The notes: generated from the sequence alone by a model not told the origin. A stretch of 64,000 bases of DNA from JAICKN01 sp036489565 (GCA_036489565.1 DASXFN010000117.1:1-64000), one strand, 5' to 3'; counted from the stretch's first letter, positions 16,454 through 25,917 are shown. Made by a program: numbers and translations.

Positions 16454-18319
16454 ATGCCCGCAAAAAACGCGACCATTCAAGATTATGGCCTCATCGGCGA
16501 CTGCCGCTCGGCCGCTCTGGTTTCACGCGAAGGTTCGATTGACTGGCTCTGCTGGCCCAAATTCGATAGCCCGGCGATTTTCTGCGCGATTTTGGATCGT
16601 GACCGCGGCGGTTATTGGCGAATTGGGGCTGCGAATGCCGCAAGCACAACCCGCGAGTATGTAACCGACACGAACGTTTTGCGGACTACCTTTCATTGCG
16701 CCACCGGCGTCGTCACGCTGACTGATCTAATGCCGGTCTCGTCGGAAGAGTTCAAAAAAACTACGCGTCTTCCCGACCATGAGATCGTACGGCAAATTGA
16801 ATGCTCAGCGGGAGAGGGCGAAATTGAAGTGGAGTTTGCGCCGCGAGCTTTCTATGGATTGGAACCGGTTGCCATTCATGATCTAGGCAAGCTCGGCATT
16901 CGGATGAAAGTAGGCAAAGGAGTTTACTGGTTACGCACCAATGCTCCTTTAGATCTCCGCGAAGCAGTCGCGCACTCCCGCTTCCACATTCGCGCCGGAG
17001 ATATCTTTCAATTTTCTTTTTCCTACACGGAGGAAGCGCCAGCCGTACTGAATCCGCTGGGAGATTTCGTGCGTGACGGAATCAAGCGATCCATTACCTT
17101 CTGGCGTGAGTGGGCTGGCCAGGCTACGTATGAAGGCCCGTACCGCGAGGCGGTGGTACGCAGCGTCCTTGCCCTCAAGTTGCTCACCTTCGCTCCTTCA
17201 GGAGCAATTATCGCGGCGCCAACCACTTCCCTGCCGGAGCGCATTGGTGGACCGCTCAACTGGGACTACCGCTATTGCTGGCTTCGCGATGCTTCCCTGA
17301 CAATTCGTGCTTTGCTGGATCTTGGCTATTGGGACGAGGCTTCCGACTTCATGGAGTGGATGCTGCATGCGACGTGGCTCACGCAGCCTAGTTTGCGGAT
17401 CTTATACACGCTGTATGGCCGTCCAGCGCCAAAGGAGCGCGTGTTGCAGCACCTCAGCGGCTACAGAGACACCAGCCCGGTCCGCATTGGAAATGAAGCG
17501 AGGAAACAGCTGCAACTGGATGTATATGGCGAGGTCGTGGATGCGGCCGCGCAATATGTATTCCACGGAGGAACGCTTGACGGCGGCATGCAAAAAACCC
17601 TGAAGGATTTTGGCGAGTATGTAGTTAAACATTGGCAACTTCCCGATGAAGGGATATGGGAACCGCGAAACGGGCGGGCCTGTCATACCCATTCGCAGTT
17701 GCTATGTTGGACGGCGCTTGACCGCCTTTTGGCGCTGGGAGAGCGTGGCTGGGACCTTGGCGACTCAGCGATGGCTTTCCGTGAGACGCGGGGGGAAATA
17801 CAACAGAAAATCCACACCAGGGCCTGGAATCCGGAGCTAAAAAGCTACGCCAGTACGCTGGGCGGAAGCGATATGGACGCGAGCCTGCTGCTGCTCTCCT
17901 GGTACGGATTTGAAAAGCCTGACGGCGAGCGCATGCAGGATACTTACGCGCGGGTTCGTCAGGAACTCGCCGTCGATGACGGGTTGCTGTACCGCTACCG
18001 TTGCGATAAATCGGAGGGTGCGTTTGCCATGTGCAGTTTTTGGGAGGCTGAATTCTTGGCGTTGGGAGGCGGCACTTTTAAAGCCGCCACCGATCTTTTT
18101 GAGCGTTTGCTGTCGTTTAGAAATGATTTGGGTCTTTATGCCGAAGAAATTGATCCCGATACCGGCGCGGCGCTGGGAAATTTCCCCCAGGCATTTACGC
18201 ACGTCGGCGTGATCAGTGCCGCGCTTTCGCTCGCCCACCGCGAGGAGGGCACTCAGGCACTACCCCATCGTCCAGAAAAAGCTTCTCCTCACGGAGCGGT
18301 GCAGGAGGCGAAAGCATGA
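16454..18319 (+). CDS. Glycoside hydrolase family 15 (glucoamylase/trehalase-like)
   Basis: 621 residues of the bacterial GH15 type. An N-terminal beta-sandwich (ATIQDYGLIGDCRSAALVSR, DWLCWPKFDSPAIF) is followed by an (alpha/alpha)6 barrel beginning near GGPLNWDYRYCWLRDAS. The general acid is expected at the Glu of LPDEGIWEPR and the general base near YAEEIDPDTGAALGNFPQAF at the C-terminal end. Members hydrolyse alpha-1,4 glucans, isomaltose-type links or trehalose; the sequence alone does not decide. There is no signal peptide, so it acts in the cytoplasm. Its stop overlaps the start of the next gene (ATGA), so the two are translationally coupled. Confidence 0.9.
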   Translation: MPAKNATIQDYGLIGDCRSAALVSREGSIDWLCWPKFDSPAIFCAILDRDRGGYWRIGAANAASTTREYVTDTNVLRTTFHCATGVVTLTDLMPVSSEEFKKTTRLPDHEIVRQIECSAGEGEIEVEFAPRAFYGLEPVAIHDLGKLGIRMKVGKGVYWLRTNAPLDLREAVAHSRFHIRAGDIFQFSFSYTEEAPAVLNPLGDFVRDGIKRSITFWREWAGQATYEGPYREAVVRSVLALKLLTFAPSGAIIAAPTTSLPERIGGPLNWDYRYCWLRDASLTIRALLDLGYWDEASDFMEWMLHATWLTQPSLRILYTLYGRPAPKERVLQHLSGYRDTSPVRIGNEARKQLQLDVYGEVVDAAAQYVFHGGTLDGGMQKTLKDFGEYVVKHWQLPDEGIWEPRNGRACHTHSQLLCWTALDRLLALGERGWDLGDSAMAFRETRGEIQQKIHTRAWNPELKSYASTLGGSDMDASLLLLSWYGFEKPDGERMQDTYARVRQELAVDDGLLYRYRCDKSEGAFAMCSFWEAEFLALGGGTFKAATDLFERLLSFRNDLGLYAEEIDPDTGAALGNFPQAFTHVGVISAALSLAHREEGTQALPHRPEKASPHGAVQEAKA

Positions 18320-18795
18320 ACTGGCTAGGATGGTTGCTGTGGGGTTTTGTGGCGACTCTCGCGCTCACCACCATGTTGTCGGGAAGTCAGGCCCTGGGAT
18401 TGACAAGAATCAACATCCCTTATTTTTTGGGGACTGCTTTTACTCGCGACCGGAAGCGCGCTAAGTTATACGGATTTTTTCTCCATATGGCGGACGGCTG
18501 GCTATTCGCATTGGTCTATGCCTTCATTTTTGAATCGTGGGGCCACGCCAACTGGTGGTTAGGGGCCTTGCTGGGCGCGGCGCAGGCGGGATTTGTCTTA
18601 ATGGTGGGAATGCCCCTCATGCCTAGTTTTCATCCTCACATGGCGACGGAGCAACACGGACCCACCGCCAGCCGCGACCTGGAACCGCCGGGGTTTATGG
18701 CCTTAAATTACGGAGTGCAAACGCCGGTTTCCATCGTTATTTCCCACGTTATATTTGGAATCATTCTGGGCGCGTTTTACCACGTTCATTTGTAA
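18316..18795 (+). CDS. Four-helix membrane protein, unknown
   Basis: 159 residues with about four membrane helices: WLLWGFVATLALTTMLSG, GFFLHMADGWLFALVYAFIF, WWLGALLGAAQAGFVLMVGM and VSIVISHVIFGIILGAFY. Between helices 3 and 4 is a hydrophilic loop with FHPHM and HGPTASRDLEPPGFM. His residues in HMADG, FHPHM and ISHVIFG could bind a metal, but this is speculation. It overlaps the GH15 gene by four bases and is therefore in its operon. I do not recognise a named family. Confidence 0.75.
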   Translation: MNWLGWLLWGFVATLALTTMLSGSQALGLTRINIPYFLGTAFTRDRKRAKLYGFFLHMADGWLFALVYAFIFESWGHANWWLGALLGAAQAGFVLMVGMPLMPSFHPHMATEQHGPTASRDLEPPGFMALNYGVQTPVSIVISHVIFGIILGAFYHVHL

Positions 18796-18832
18796 TGGTA
18801 ATTGCTAAGAATGATTTGGGAGCGGCGAGCCG

Positions 18833-19495
18833 CTATTGCAACTTCATCTTTTCACGCGTCTCGCGGACAATCGCGACAAATTGCCGTGCAGCGTCAGTAA
18901 TCACAGAAGTGTCGCCAGATTTAAGCGCCGTGGCTGAAACCAATTCACCGCCAATGCCCAACGCCGCCGAACCAGCTTGCAAGAATTCCGCAGCGGTGTT
19001 CAGGTTTACGCCTCCGGTAGGGACCATTGGAACCTGAGGCAGCGGGGCTTTCAGGGCTTTAATATATTTCGCGCCGCCTACCGTTCCGCAGGGAAATATT
19101 TTTACGAAATCGCTTCCCGCTTTCCATGCGGCGATTACTTCCGTCGGCGTCAACGCGCCAGCCATGATCAGCTTGCCCAACCGCTTGGCCAATTGCACGG
19201 TCGCAAGATCGAATCCAGGACTCACTAGAAATTCCGCACCCGCGTCCAGACAACGCTGCGCCGTCTCCGCATCAAGCACGGTGCCTGCTCCAATCAGAAT
19301 TTCTTTGCTGGAAGTTTTCGCCAGTTGCGCGATGGCTTCAATCGCTCCGGGAACGGTCATCGTCATTTCCACGATGGGAATGCCGCCCTTGCAAACCGCC
19401 TCCGCCGCTTGCAGCGCCTGTTTGGTGGAACCCGCACGCACTACCGGAACAATGCCGATATCTGTAATTCGTTTCGAAGTTTCTTCTTTCGTCAT
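18833..19495 (-). CDS. eda: KDPG/KHG aldolase
   Basis: Cleaves 2-keto-3-deoxy-6-phosphogluconate to pyruvate and glyceraldehyde 3-phosphate, the last step of hexuronate breakdown and of the Entner-Doudoroff route. The 220 residues form a class I TIM barrel. Glu43 in IVEMTMT is the acid-base residue. GAGTVLDAETAQRCLDAGA follows. Lys132 in FVKIFPC forms the Schiff base. PTGGVNLNTAAEFLQAG and ALGIGGELV bind phosphate. It is the last gene of a four-gene minus-strand operon, 34 bp after kdgK. Confidence 0.95.
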   Translation of the reverse strand: MTKEETSKRITDIGIVPVVRAGSTKQALQAAEAVCKGGIPIVEMTMTVPGAIEAIAQLAKTSSKEILIGAGTVLDAETAQRCLDAGAEFLVSPGFDLATVQLAKRLGKLIMAGALTPTEVIAAWKAGSDFVKIFPCGTVGGAKYIKALKAPLPQVPMVPTGGVNLNTAAEFLQAGSAALGIGGELVSATALKSGDTSVITDAARQFVAIVRETREKMKLQ

Positions 19496-19529
19496 ACTCG
19501 TTGCTTATTCCTTATCAATGCTATGCCGG

Positions 19530-20624
19530 TTAACGCGCGATGCGGGCGCCGACGCCGCGCATCACTTGCGTCACTTCTTTCAACGTCACCATAGTTGTAT
19601 CGCCGGGCGTGGTCATGGCCAAAGCGCCGTGGGCCGCGCCGCACTCCACCGCCCATTGCGCGCCTTGCCCGGTGAGAAACCCGTAGATAAGTCCGGAGGC
19701 GAAGGAATCGCCGCCGCCCACACGATCGAAAATCTCGAGGTTTTCGCGGTATTTGGCTTCGTGGAATTGGCCGCCTTCGTAGCAAATCGCGCCCCAGTCG
19801 TTCACGGTTGCGGTTTTCGCTTTCCGCAAGGTCGTGGCGACTATCTTGAAGGGAAATTCCTTTACCACGGTTTGAATCATTTTCTTGAACGCTTCAACCT
19901 CAATGTTGGAGACGTTTTCATCCTGCCCCTTTACTTCAAAGCCGAGTGCGGCGGAGAAATCTTCTTCGTTGCCAATCATCACATCCACGAGAGGAGCGAT
20001 CTTCCGATTCACTTCCTGCGCACGCTTCTTGCCTCCGATGGCCTTCCAGAGCGATTCACGATAATTCAGATCATAGGAAATAATCACGCCATGTTTTCTG
20101 GCGGCCTGCATGGCTTCCAAAGCGACATCGGGAGTCGTCTCAGAGAGTGCGCAGAAAATTCCGCCTGTATGGAGCCATCGCGCGCCTTGTTTACCGAAAA
20201 TTTCTTCCCAGTCAATTTCACCTGCTTTGAGTTGCGAAACCGCGGTGTGTCCACGATCCGAGCAACCCAGGGCGGCGCGTACACCGAATCCGCGTTCGGT
20301 GAAATTCAAGCCATTGCGCACCGTGCGTCCCACGCCATCGTAATTCGCCCAACGAACAAGGCTCTGGTCCACGCCGCCCTGAAAGATGAGGTCTTCGAGC
20401 AAACGTCCAACCGGATTATCGGCAAATGCCGTGATTATGGCAGTGTTCAGGCCGAAGCAGCGCTTCAGTCCGCGCGCGACGTTGTACTCGCCCCCGCCTT
20501 CAGAGACTTCGAAATTTCGCGTTGTCCAAACCCGGCGGTCGCCTGGGTCAAACCGCAGCATGACTTCGCCCAGGCTGACGAGGTCCCAGCGGCAATCGGT
20601 TTTCGGCTTGATCTTCAGTGACAT
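19530..20624 (-). CDS. kdgK: 2-keto-3-deoxygluconate kinase (PfkB family)
   Basis: Phosphorylates 2-keto-3-deoxygluconate with ATP to KDPG. It has 364 residues, a little longer than E. coli KdgK. The first ribokinase signature is SEGGGEYNVARGLKR near residue 42. Motif two is GGGDSFASGLIYGFLTG near 287, with the catalytic Asp. LVSLGEVMLRFDPGDRR at the N-terminus is typical of sugar-acid kinases of this family. The substrate is inferred from the neighbours uxaA and eda; related PfkB kinases use other sugars. It starts nine bases after the transporter gene. Confidence 0.88.
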   Translation of the reverse strand: MSLKIKPKTDCRWDLVSLGEVMLRFDPGDRRVWTTRNFEVSEGGGEYNVARGLKRCFGLNTAIITAFADNPVGRLLEDLIFQGGVDQSLVRWANYDGVGRTVRNGLNFTERGFGVRAALGCSDRGHTAVSQLKAGEIDWEEIFGKQGARWLHTGGIFCALSETTPDVALEAMQAARKHGVIISYDLNYRESLWKAIGGKKRAQEVNRKIAPLVDVMIGNEEDFSAALGFEVKGQDENVSNIEVEAFKKMIQTVVKEFPFKIVATTLRKAKTATVNDWGAICYEGGQFHEAKYRENLEIFDRVGGGDSFASGLIYGFLTGQGAQWAVECGAAHGALAMTTPGDTTMVTLKEVTQVMRGVGARIAR

Positions 20625-20633
20625 AAATCAACT

Positions 20634-22064
20634 CTATCGCGAAAACTCGAATTCCGTAATTGGTCTATGCCGCGGTACAAGAATCTTCATCAGCGCCCAG
20701 GCGATCAGGTAGCTCAATCCGCAAACCATGAACATAACGAGGTATGCCGTTTGCGGCGTTCGAATGAATATATCCGTGAGCCGGCCGGCCAGCAACTGCA
20801 ACAGCACACCGCCGATGCCGCCCGCCATCGTTCCAATACCAGTAACCGACGCGATGTTTTTTTTCGGAAACATATCCGAGACGGTTGTAAATAAGTTAGC
20901 CGACCACGCCTGATGCGCGGTAGTGCCAGCGCAGATCATGGCAATTGCAAGCGGGGCTGCGGCGCCGCCAAAACGATGTACGTTGCCGAAGAACTGCGTC
21001 AGCAAAACCAATAGCGGCACACACGCAATTACCAACATCGTCTTCATCCGCGCGCTATAAACGCTCATGCCCCGCTCAATCAGCTTCATCGGCATGCTGC
21101 CGCCATAAATGCTACCCACGATTGCGATTCCATAAACAGTGAACGTTGGCAGCATGATCTGCCGATCCGTCATGTGAAATTGTTTATGCAAATAGTCCGG
21201 CAGCCAAAAAAGATAAAACCACCACACTCCGTCGGTCATGAACTTTCCGGTGAAAAACGACCAGAGCTGGCGGTAGCGAAACAAGTTCCACCACGTAATC
21301 TCCGGCTGGTTATCGGTCCGCGCGGCGCCTTGCATGGTCGCGGGCCCGTCATCCACACGAATATAGTCGAGTTCGACTTGAGTAACTTTGCGGTGCTTCG
21401 AAGGTGAATCATAAAGCCAGAACCAAAAAATGAGCCACAGGAACCCCGCCGCGCCGGTGATGATGTAGGCCATTTTCCAGCCTGCCGCATCTCCGTAATG
21501 GATCATGATGGCCGGCACGAGCAGCGCAGCGACCATCGCCCCGGCATTGGACCCCGCGTTAAAAATAGCGGTCGCCAGGGCACGTTCGCGTTTAGGAAAC
21601 CATTCAGCCACAGTTTTGATGGAAGCCGGAAAATTTCCCGCCTCACCAACCGCAAACGCGCTGCGCACGACGATGTGCATTCGCAGCAAACCACCGACGA
21701 AGGCGTTAGCTATTCCACAGATAGACCAGACGATAAGAGAGAGCGCCAAGCCAAGCTTGGTTCCAATCTTGTCAATGAACCACCCGGCGAAAACCGTCAC
21801 TCCCGCGTAAACGCCGGTAAAAAAGGAGGTGAGGTAAGAAAAATCCTGATTGCTCCATCCAAAACCGCCCAGCGCCGTGGACCGGCAAAAAAACTCCTTC
21901 AAGTAACCAATGACCTGGCGGTCCATGTAGTTGATGGTGGTGGCGAAAAACAGCAGCGCGCAGATCGTCCAACGATAGTGGCCGATTGTTCTTGCCGCAT
22001 TTTGCAGTGGCGAGGGAGACGCCGCAGCCGACGTGGATGGAGTTTGATTCGGAGAATTGCCCAT
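20634..22064 (-). CDS. MFS transporter, hexuronate (ExuT-like) type
   Basis: About 476 residues with roughly twelve membrane helices. The anion:cation symporter type of MFS is suggested by NYMDRQVIGYLKEFF after helix 1 and FAGWFIDKIGTK between helices 2 and 3. FPKRERALATAIFNAGSNAGAM follows. The likely substrate is a hexuronate or aldonate such as galacturonate, glucuronate or altronate, given its place in the uxaA-kdgK-eda operon. I take the ATG at 22064, close before the first helix. A GTG at 22175 overlaps the uxaA stop as GTGA and would add 37 polar residues; coupled translation from there cannot be excluded. Confidence 0.85.
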   Translation of the reverse strand: MGNSPNQTPSTSAAASPSPLQNAARTIGHYRWTICALLFFATTINYMDRQVIGYLKEFFCRSTALGGFGWSNQDFSYLTSFFTGVYAGVTVFAGWFIDKIGTKLGLALSLIVWSICGIANAFVGGLLRMHIVVRSAFAVGEAGNFPASIKTVAEWFPKRERALATAIFNAGSNAGAMVAALLVPAIMIHYGDAAGWKMAYIITGAAGFLWLIFWFWLYDSPSKHRKVTQVELDYIRVDDGPATMQGAARTDNQPEITWWNLFRYRQLWSFFTGKFMTDGVWWFYLFWLPDYLHKQFHMTDRQIMLPTFTVYGIAIVGSIYGGSMPMKLIERGMSVYSARMKTMLVIACVPLLVLLTQFFGNVHRFGGAAAPLAIAMICAGTTAHQAWSANLFTTVSDMFPKKNIASVTGIGTMAGGIGGVLLQLLAGRLTDIFIRTPQTAYLVMFMVCGLSYLIAWALMKILVPRHRPITEFEFSR

Positions 22065-22171
22065 GAAAAAAATGCCTACGTCTTGAAGCTCGTCCCTGAT
22101 GTTTAGATCATTGATGCTTAGATCATTTCTATTTCCGGCTTCCGCCAAACCCCAATCCGCACTGGTTGAAC

Positions 22172-23818
22172 TCACAGTGAGACGCCTCGCTTCCAGGGGA
22201 TGAAATCATCCTGGCCCAACGCCTCGGCTTTGGTACGAACCTCACCGCTGGCCACTTGAATGACCCGATCCAGTATCTGCGCTCCCATCTGCTCGACGGT
22301 CTGTTCACCAGCGATAATGCTGCCAGTATCGAAATCAATAATGTCAGACATGCGTTGCGCAAGCGAGGAGTTTGTGGATATTTTCATCACGGGTGCGATC
22401 GGATTGCCTGTCGGTGTTCCCAGTCCGGTCGTGAACAGTACGACATTCGCTCCCGCGCCCACCTGCGCTGTCACACATTCCACGTCATTTCCCGGCGTGC
22501 ACTGCAAATTGAGGCCTTTCTCCGTCGCATATTCCGGATAATCGAGAACGGCCGTGACCGGAGAAGTACCGCCCTTTTTCGCCGCGCCTGCGGATTTCAT
22601 CGCGTCGGTGATCAATCCATCGCGAATATTTCCCGGCGAAGGATTCATGTCGAAACCAGAACCCACGGCTTTGGCACGCTCCGCATAGCTCCGCATGAAA
22701 TGAATAAAGCGGTCCGCAGTTTCAGTCTTCGTGCAGCGATTAATTAGCTCCTGTTCCACCCCGCAAAGTTCAGGAAACTCGGAAAGGATAGTCCCGCCAC
22801 CGAGCGCGGCCAGCAGGTCAGCGGTGTGGCCAATCGCCGGGTTTGCCGAGATGCCGGAAAAACCGTCAGAGCCTCCGCATTTCAGGCCAAGACGCAAATG
22901 CGAAAGCGCTGCCGGTTCACGGCGGCATTTGTTCGCTTCTACTAAACCCAAAAACGTGGCGCGGACCGCCTCGGAAAGCATCTTGAATTCCGATCCGCTT
23001 TGCTGCTGCTCAAAGATGAACAGCGGCTTGGCGAAGTGGGGGTCCCGCAACTGGATCTGATTTCGAAGAAGAGGGACCTGCGCGTTCTGGCAGCCGAGAC
23101 TTAGAATCGTGGCGCCAGCGACATTCGGATGGTGAATGTAGCCGGCGATCAATCCGCAAAGATTGCCCGCGTCTTCGCGCGTGCCGCCGCATCCTCCCTG
23201 ATGGGAGAGGAACTTAATACCGTCGACGTTTTCGAAGAGTTGGTGACGACCGGCGGCCCCGCCAAATTCCTGAAAGTCATGCTTCTTGATTTCTTCAGTT
23301 TTTCCCGCCGAATATAAGTGGGCCAGCGCCGCCACTTGCTGGCGATAAATGGTTGGCGAGGAAAATCCCAATTCTTCTTCGAACGCCTGCTTCAAAACTT
23401 CAATGTTGCGGTTCTCGCAGAACACCAAGGGAACGATCAGCCAGTAATTTCGCGTGCCGACCTGTCCATCCGCGCGCTTGTATCCGGCAAATGTTTTTTG
23501 CCGCCAGGGCTCCACGTTGGGAGGCGTCCAGTGGTATTCGCTCGAACTTTCATGAAAAGCTTCGGTGGAATGGCTAACGTTTCGAGTGCCGATGATTTCT
23601 CCGCGTCGCAAAGCCTCACGCGTTTTTCCAACGACAACCCCATACATGACCACGCGCGCCCCGGCGGCTAAATCTTCGGCGGTAAATTTGTGCTTGGCAG
23701 GAACGTCCGAAAGCAAAACATAATCTTGTGAGTCTACCGAGACACGTTCGCCTTTGCGCAAATCCTGAAGAGCGACCAGGATATTGTCATTGCGGTGGAG
23801 TTTGAGGACCCGTTCCAT
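22172..23818 (-). CDS. uxaA: Altronate dehydratase
   Basis: Dehydrates D-altronate to 2-keto-3-deoxygluconate. The 548 residues hold both expected parts. The first is an N-terminal SAF domain (LKLHRNDNILVALQDLRKGE to about residue 95). The second is a large catalytic domain starting with FAGYKRADGQVGTRNYWLIVP. The motifs GCQNAQVPLL, GLKCGGSDGFSGISANPA and FTTGLGTPTGNPIAPVMKIS follow in the usual order. The cysteines in GCQNAQ and LKCGGSD may hold the metal centre. It is the first structural gene of the hexuronate operon. A 138-base leader with two hairpins separates it from the upstream GAF-ANTAR gene. Confidence 0.95.
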   Translation of the reverse strand: MERVLKLHRNDNILVALQDLRKGERVSVDSQDYVLLSDVPAKHKFTAEDLAAGARVVMYGVVVGKTREALRRGEIIGTRNVSHSTEAFHESSSEYHWTPPNVEPWRQKTFAGYKRADGQVGTRNYWLIVPLVFCENRNIEVLKQAFEEELGFSSPTIYRQQVAALAHLYSAGKTEEIKKHDFQEFGGAAGRHQLFENVDGIKFLSHQGGCGGTREDAGNLCGLIAGYIHHPNVAGATILSLGCQNAQVPLLRNQIQLRDPHFAKPLFIFEQQQSGSEFKMLSEAVRATFLGLVEANKCRREPAALSHLRLGLKCGGSDGFSGISANPAIGHTADLLAALGGGTILSEFPELCGVEQELINRCTKTETADRFIHFMRSYAERAKAVGSGFDMNPSPGNIRDGLITDAMKSAGAAKKGGTSPVTAVLDYPEYATEKGLNLQCTPGNDVECVTAQVGAGANVVLFTTGLGTPTGNPIAPVMKISTNSSLAQRMSDIIDFDTGSIIAGEQTVEQMGAQILDRVIQVASGEVRTKAEALGQDDFIPWKRGVSL

Positions 23819-23842
23819 AGTGTTTGCTGATTGCTATGCCTG

Positions 23843-23899
23843 TCCGAAACGGTTTTCGGAAAATTGACTAGCTTGCTCATAATTTCACAGTTTCGTGAA
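23843..23899 (-). promoter_or_regulatory. Two hairpins in the uxaA leader
   Basis: On the minus strand the first hairpin is TTCAC-GAAACT-GTGAA (23899-23884, six-base loop). The second is TCCGAAA-ACCG-TTTCGGA (23860-23843, 7-bp stem, 24 bases before the uxaA ATG). Their place between an ANTAR gene and its likely target suggests transcript control. The loops do not match the A1/G4 hexaloop rule of known ANTAR targets. Confidence 0.4.
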
Positions 23900-23956
23900 T
23901 ATTCTCAATGACTCAGCCGGATCGGGTGTTTTAGCGGGTGGATTTAAGAGGCGAGA

Positions 23957-24670
23957 TCAGTTTGTACTGGAACCGCGCTTGAGTTCGTTGGCAAGAATAA
24001 TGGCGTCAGCGATTTCCTTCATGGACCTGCGTTTTTGACGGCTTTGGCGTTGCAGGGCAAGGTAAGCCTGCTCCTCAGTCAATCCTAACTCCTGCTGCAG
24101 AATTCCTTTAGCGCGTTCCACCAGTTTGCGGGTTTCCAGTTGTTCAGAAAGATGGGAATTTTCCGTTTCCAGCCGCGCCATTTCGATTTCGGCCCCGACT
24201 AGAAATCCAATCATGGAAATAAGTTGTATTTCGCGCCGTTTATAACTATGGCGCTCGCGGTTCTGCAAATTGATCACCCCAACCAGGCGGCCCCGGCATA
24301 AAAGAGGGACTGACAGAAAAGCCTCGTAACGGTCTTCCGGCAATTCATTAAATACTTTGAAACGCGGGTCTTGAAACGCATTCTGCGAAACCGCGACGGC
24401 CTCGCGATGTTCGGCCACCCAGCCTGTGATTCCCTGCCCCACCTGCAACTTGAGACGATCAACAATATCCTCGTGAGGATTTTTGGAGGCGCGCAGAACC
24501 AATTCATCGTCCTGCAATACATATACAAAACAGGAGTCGCATTTCACGACGCCGACCGCGAAATCCACGACCCTGGCCAGAACTTCATGGAAAGGATCAG
24601 CAGCGGCCATACGGCTTCCAATTTCATGAAGAACATCAAAATCAAGATCGGCGGGCGAGTTTACTTCCAT
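23957..24670 (-). CDS. GAF-ANTAR RNA-binding antiterminator
   Basis: 237 residues. A GAF sensor domain (about 20-160; KCDSCFVYVLQDDELVLRAS, VGQGITGWVAEHREAVAV) is followed by a short coiled coil (163-183). An ANTAR domain (about 183-230) comes last; its core reads KLVERAKGILQQELGLTEEQ with the SRQKRRSMKEIADAII helix. ANTAR proteins bind paired stem-loops in mRNA leaders and prevent transcription termination, usually when the sensor part signals. Here the gene is 138 bases upstream of uxaA on the same strand, so hexuronate genes are the natural target. The effector of the GAF domain is unknown. Confidence 0.93.
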   Translation of the reverse strand: MEVNSPADLDFDVLHEIGSRMAAADPFHEVLARVVDFAVGVVKCDSCFVYVLQDDELVLRASKNPHEDIVDRLKLQVGQGITGWVAEHREAVAVSQNAFQDPRFKVFNELPEDRYEAFLSVPLLCRGRLVGVINLQNRERHSYKRREIQLISMIGFLVGAEIEMARLETENSHLSEQLETRKLVERAKGILQQELGLTEEQAYLALQRQSRQKRRSMKEIADAIILANELKRGSSTN

Positions 24671-24822
24671 GCTGTGACGCTATCGAGTGCTTGCGCGGGA
24701 GTCAAATTCAAATTTCTTATGGAATGGGTAAGCGAGTTGCATGTGACAGAGAGAAGTGAGCTTAGACCGCAAGCAGATTTGACGTAGCAAAAAAACAGAT
24801 GAGCGAGCCGCCGATTGCGCCG

Positions 24823-25755
24823 TCACATTTCGGGAATTAAATCAATCGAGCCGACGCCGCCTTCCACGTGCAATTCCAGAGTAATTGGAGATTTCCCGTA
24901 AGCTTCATTCACGTAACGGTCGCCATCTTTCTTCATTCCGTGCGCATTCACGGAACCAAGGCCGCCCTGCGCATGCACCTCAACGCCTACATCCTTCGGC
25001 AGGCGGATCGTCGCGCTGCCCACGCCCCCTTGAATATGCGCGTCCAGATTGTTCTTCCAGTCACCCCGAAGATCGGCGGTCACCGAGCCTGCCCCCATTT
25101 GCAAATCCAATTTCGTTAGGGGGAGATTGGTGAGGTGCAATGTTCCCCGCCCGGCGCCGATTTGCACTTTAAGTTCCATCGGGAGTTTGTTGCCCAGGCG
25201 GACGTCCCAGTCATTCTTTTCGCCGCCCCACCCCGGAGCAAAGTGCACATGAGAATGTTCGATTTGTTTGATAACGAGATGCCCCTCCGTCCCATCCACC
25301 TGATAAGAGACGTCTGGACCGGAAGAAGATTTACGGTAATCCAGATCGGCATCCAGTAATCGCGGTGCTCCGCTGGAAAGCTGCAGGTCGCCTTCGGCCA
25401 TTTCAATGTCCACTTGAGCTGATTGCGCGGCGCCATAGTCAATGCCTTCGTGCTGCCTGGCTGTAGCTCCTTCGAACCTGTGATGGTGAGAGATGGCAAC
25501 GACGAAAAAGACAATGAGGACAATGGCCGCGATCTCACCGCCTGTGATCAACCTGCGATTGCCGCCAGGATTTTTTTGTATCAGATAATAGTCCCAGAGT
25601 TTGCCCAGTCCCACAAAGATCAGAAGCAGCGGCCAATACCGGCCCAGAAGTGGCCAGGGATCCACTCCGGGATGAGAATTCGTATAAAGGAAAAGAACTC
25701 CCAACCCAATAAGCACGGTGGCGCCCACAATCGAGCTACGCCGGTATTCGGCCAT
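24823..25755 (-). CDS. LiaF-like membrane protein (DUF5668 plus beta-repeat tail)
   Basis: 310 residues. AGGAGTG lies five bases before the ATG. Three membrane helices at the N-terminus (VGATVLIGLGVLFLYTNSH, YWPLLLIFVGLGKLWDYYL, EIAAIVLIVFFVVAISHHH) match the LiaI/LiaF-type transmembrane unit. The outside part (about 110-310) is a repetitive beta structure with IGAGRGTLHLTNLPLTKLD, MGAGSVTADLRGDW, QGGVGSATIRLPKDVGV and EGGVGSIDLIP, like the LiaF C-terminal fold. LiaF proteins restrain envelope-stress kinases. No LiaRS pair is adjacent, so the partner here is unknown. Confidence 0.8.
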   Translation of the reverse strand: MAEYRRSSIVGATVLIGLGVLFLYTNSHPGVDPWPLLGRYWPLLLIFVGLGKLWDYYLIQKNPGGNRRLITGGEIAAIVLIVFFVVAISHHHRFEGATARQHEGIDYGAAQSAQVDIEMAEGDLQLSSGAPRLLDADLDYRKSSSGPDVSYQVDGTEGHLVIKQIEHSHVHFAPGWGGEKNDWDVRLGNKLPMELKVQIGAGRGTLHLTNLPLTKLDLQMGAGSVTADLRGDWKNNLDAHIQGGVGSATIRLPKDVGVEVHAQGGLGSVNAHGMKKDGDRYVNEAYGKSPITLELHVEGGVGSIDLIPEM

Positions 25756-25917
25756 TTTTTCACTCCTGTTTGGCAGCCAAAAAATTATTGCATAACAATA
25801 CGAGCGACAAGTGTATTTACGAAAAGCGGGCCGGGATAGTTCCGGCTATTTAGCCCTTGCAAGCGGAATTCCAGGAGACCGCATTCGCCCTTCGGCTGCT
25901 TCATTTAAACTGACCGT

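Noticed and set aside
19164..20621. A 485-codon open frame on the plus strand
   Set aside because: It is antisense to eda and kdgK, both of which have clear catalytic motifs; the protein resembles nothing.
22065..22175. N-terminal extension of the transporter from GTG at 22175
   Set aside because: The overlap with the uxaA stop is tempting, but the added 37 residues are polar and unlike the start of this transporter type; kept only as an alternative.
23843..23899. Canonical ANTAR target with two A1/G4 hexaloops
   Set aside because: The two hairpins exist, but the loop bases do not fit the known rule, so I only list them as candidates.
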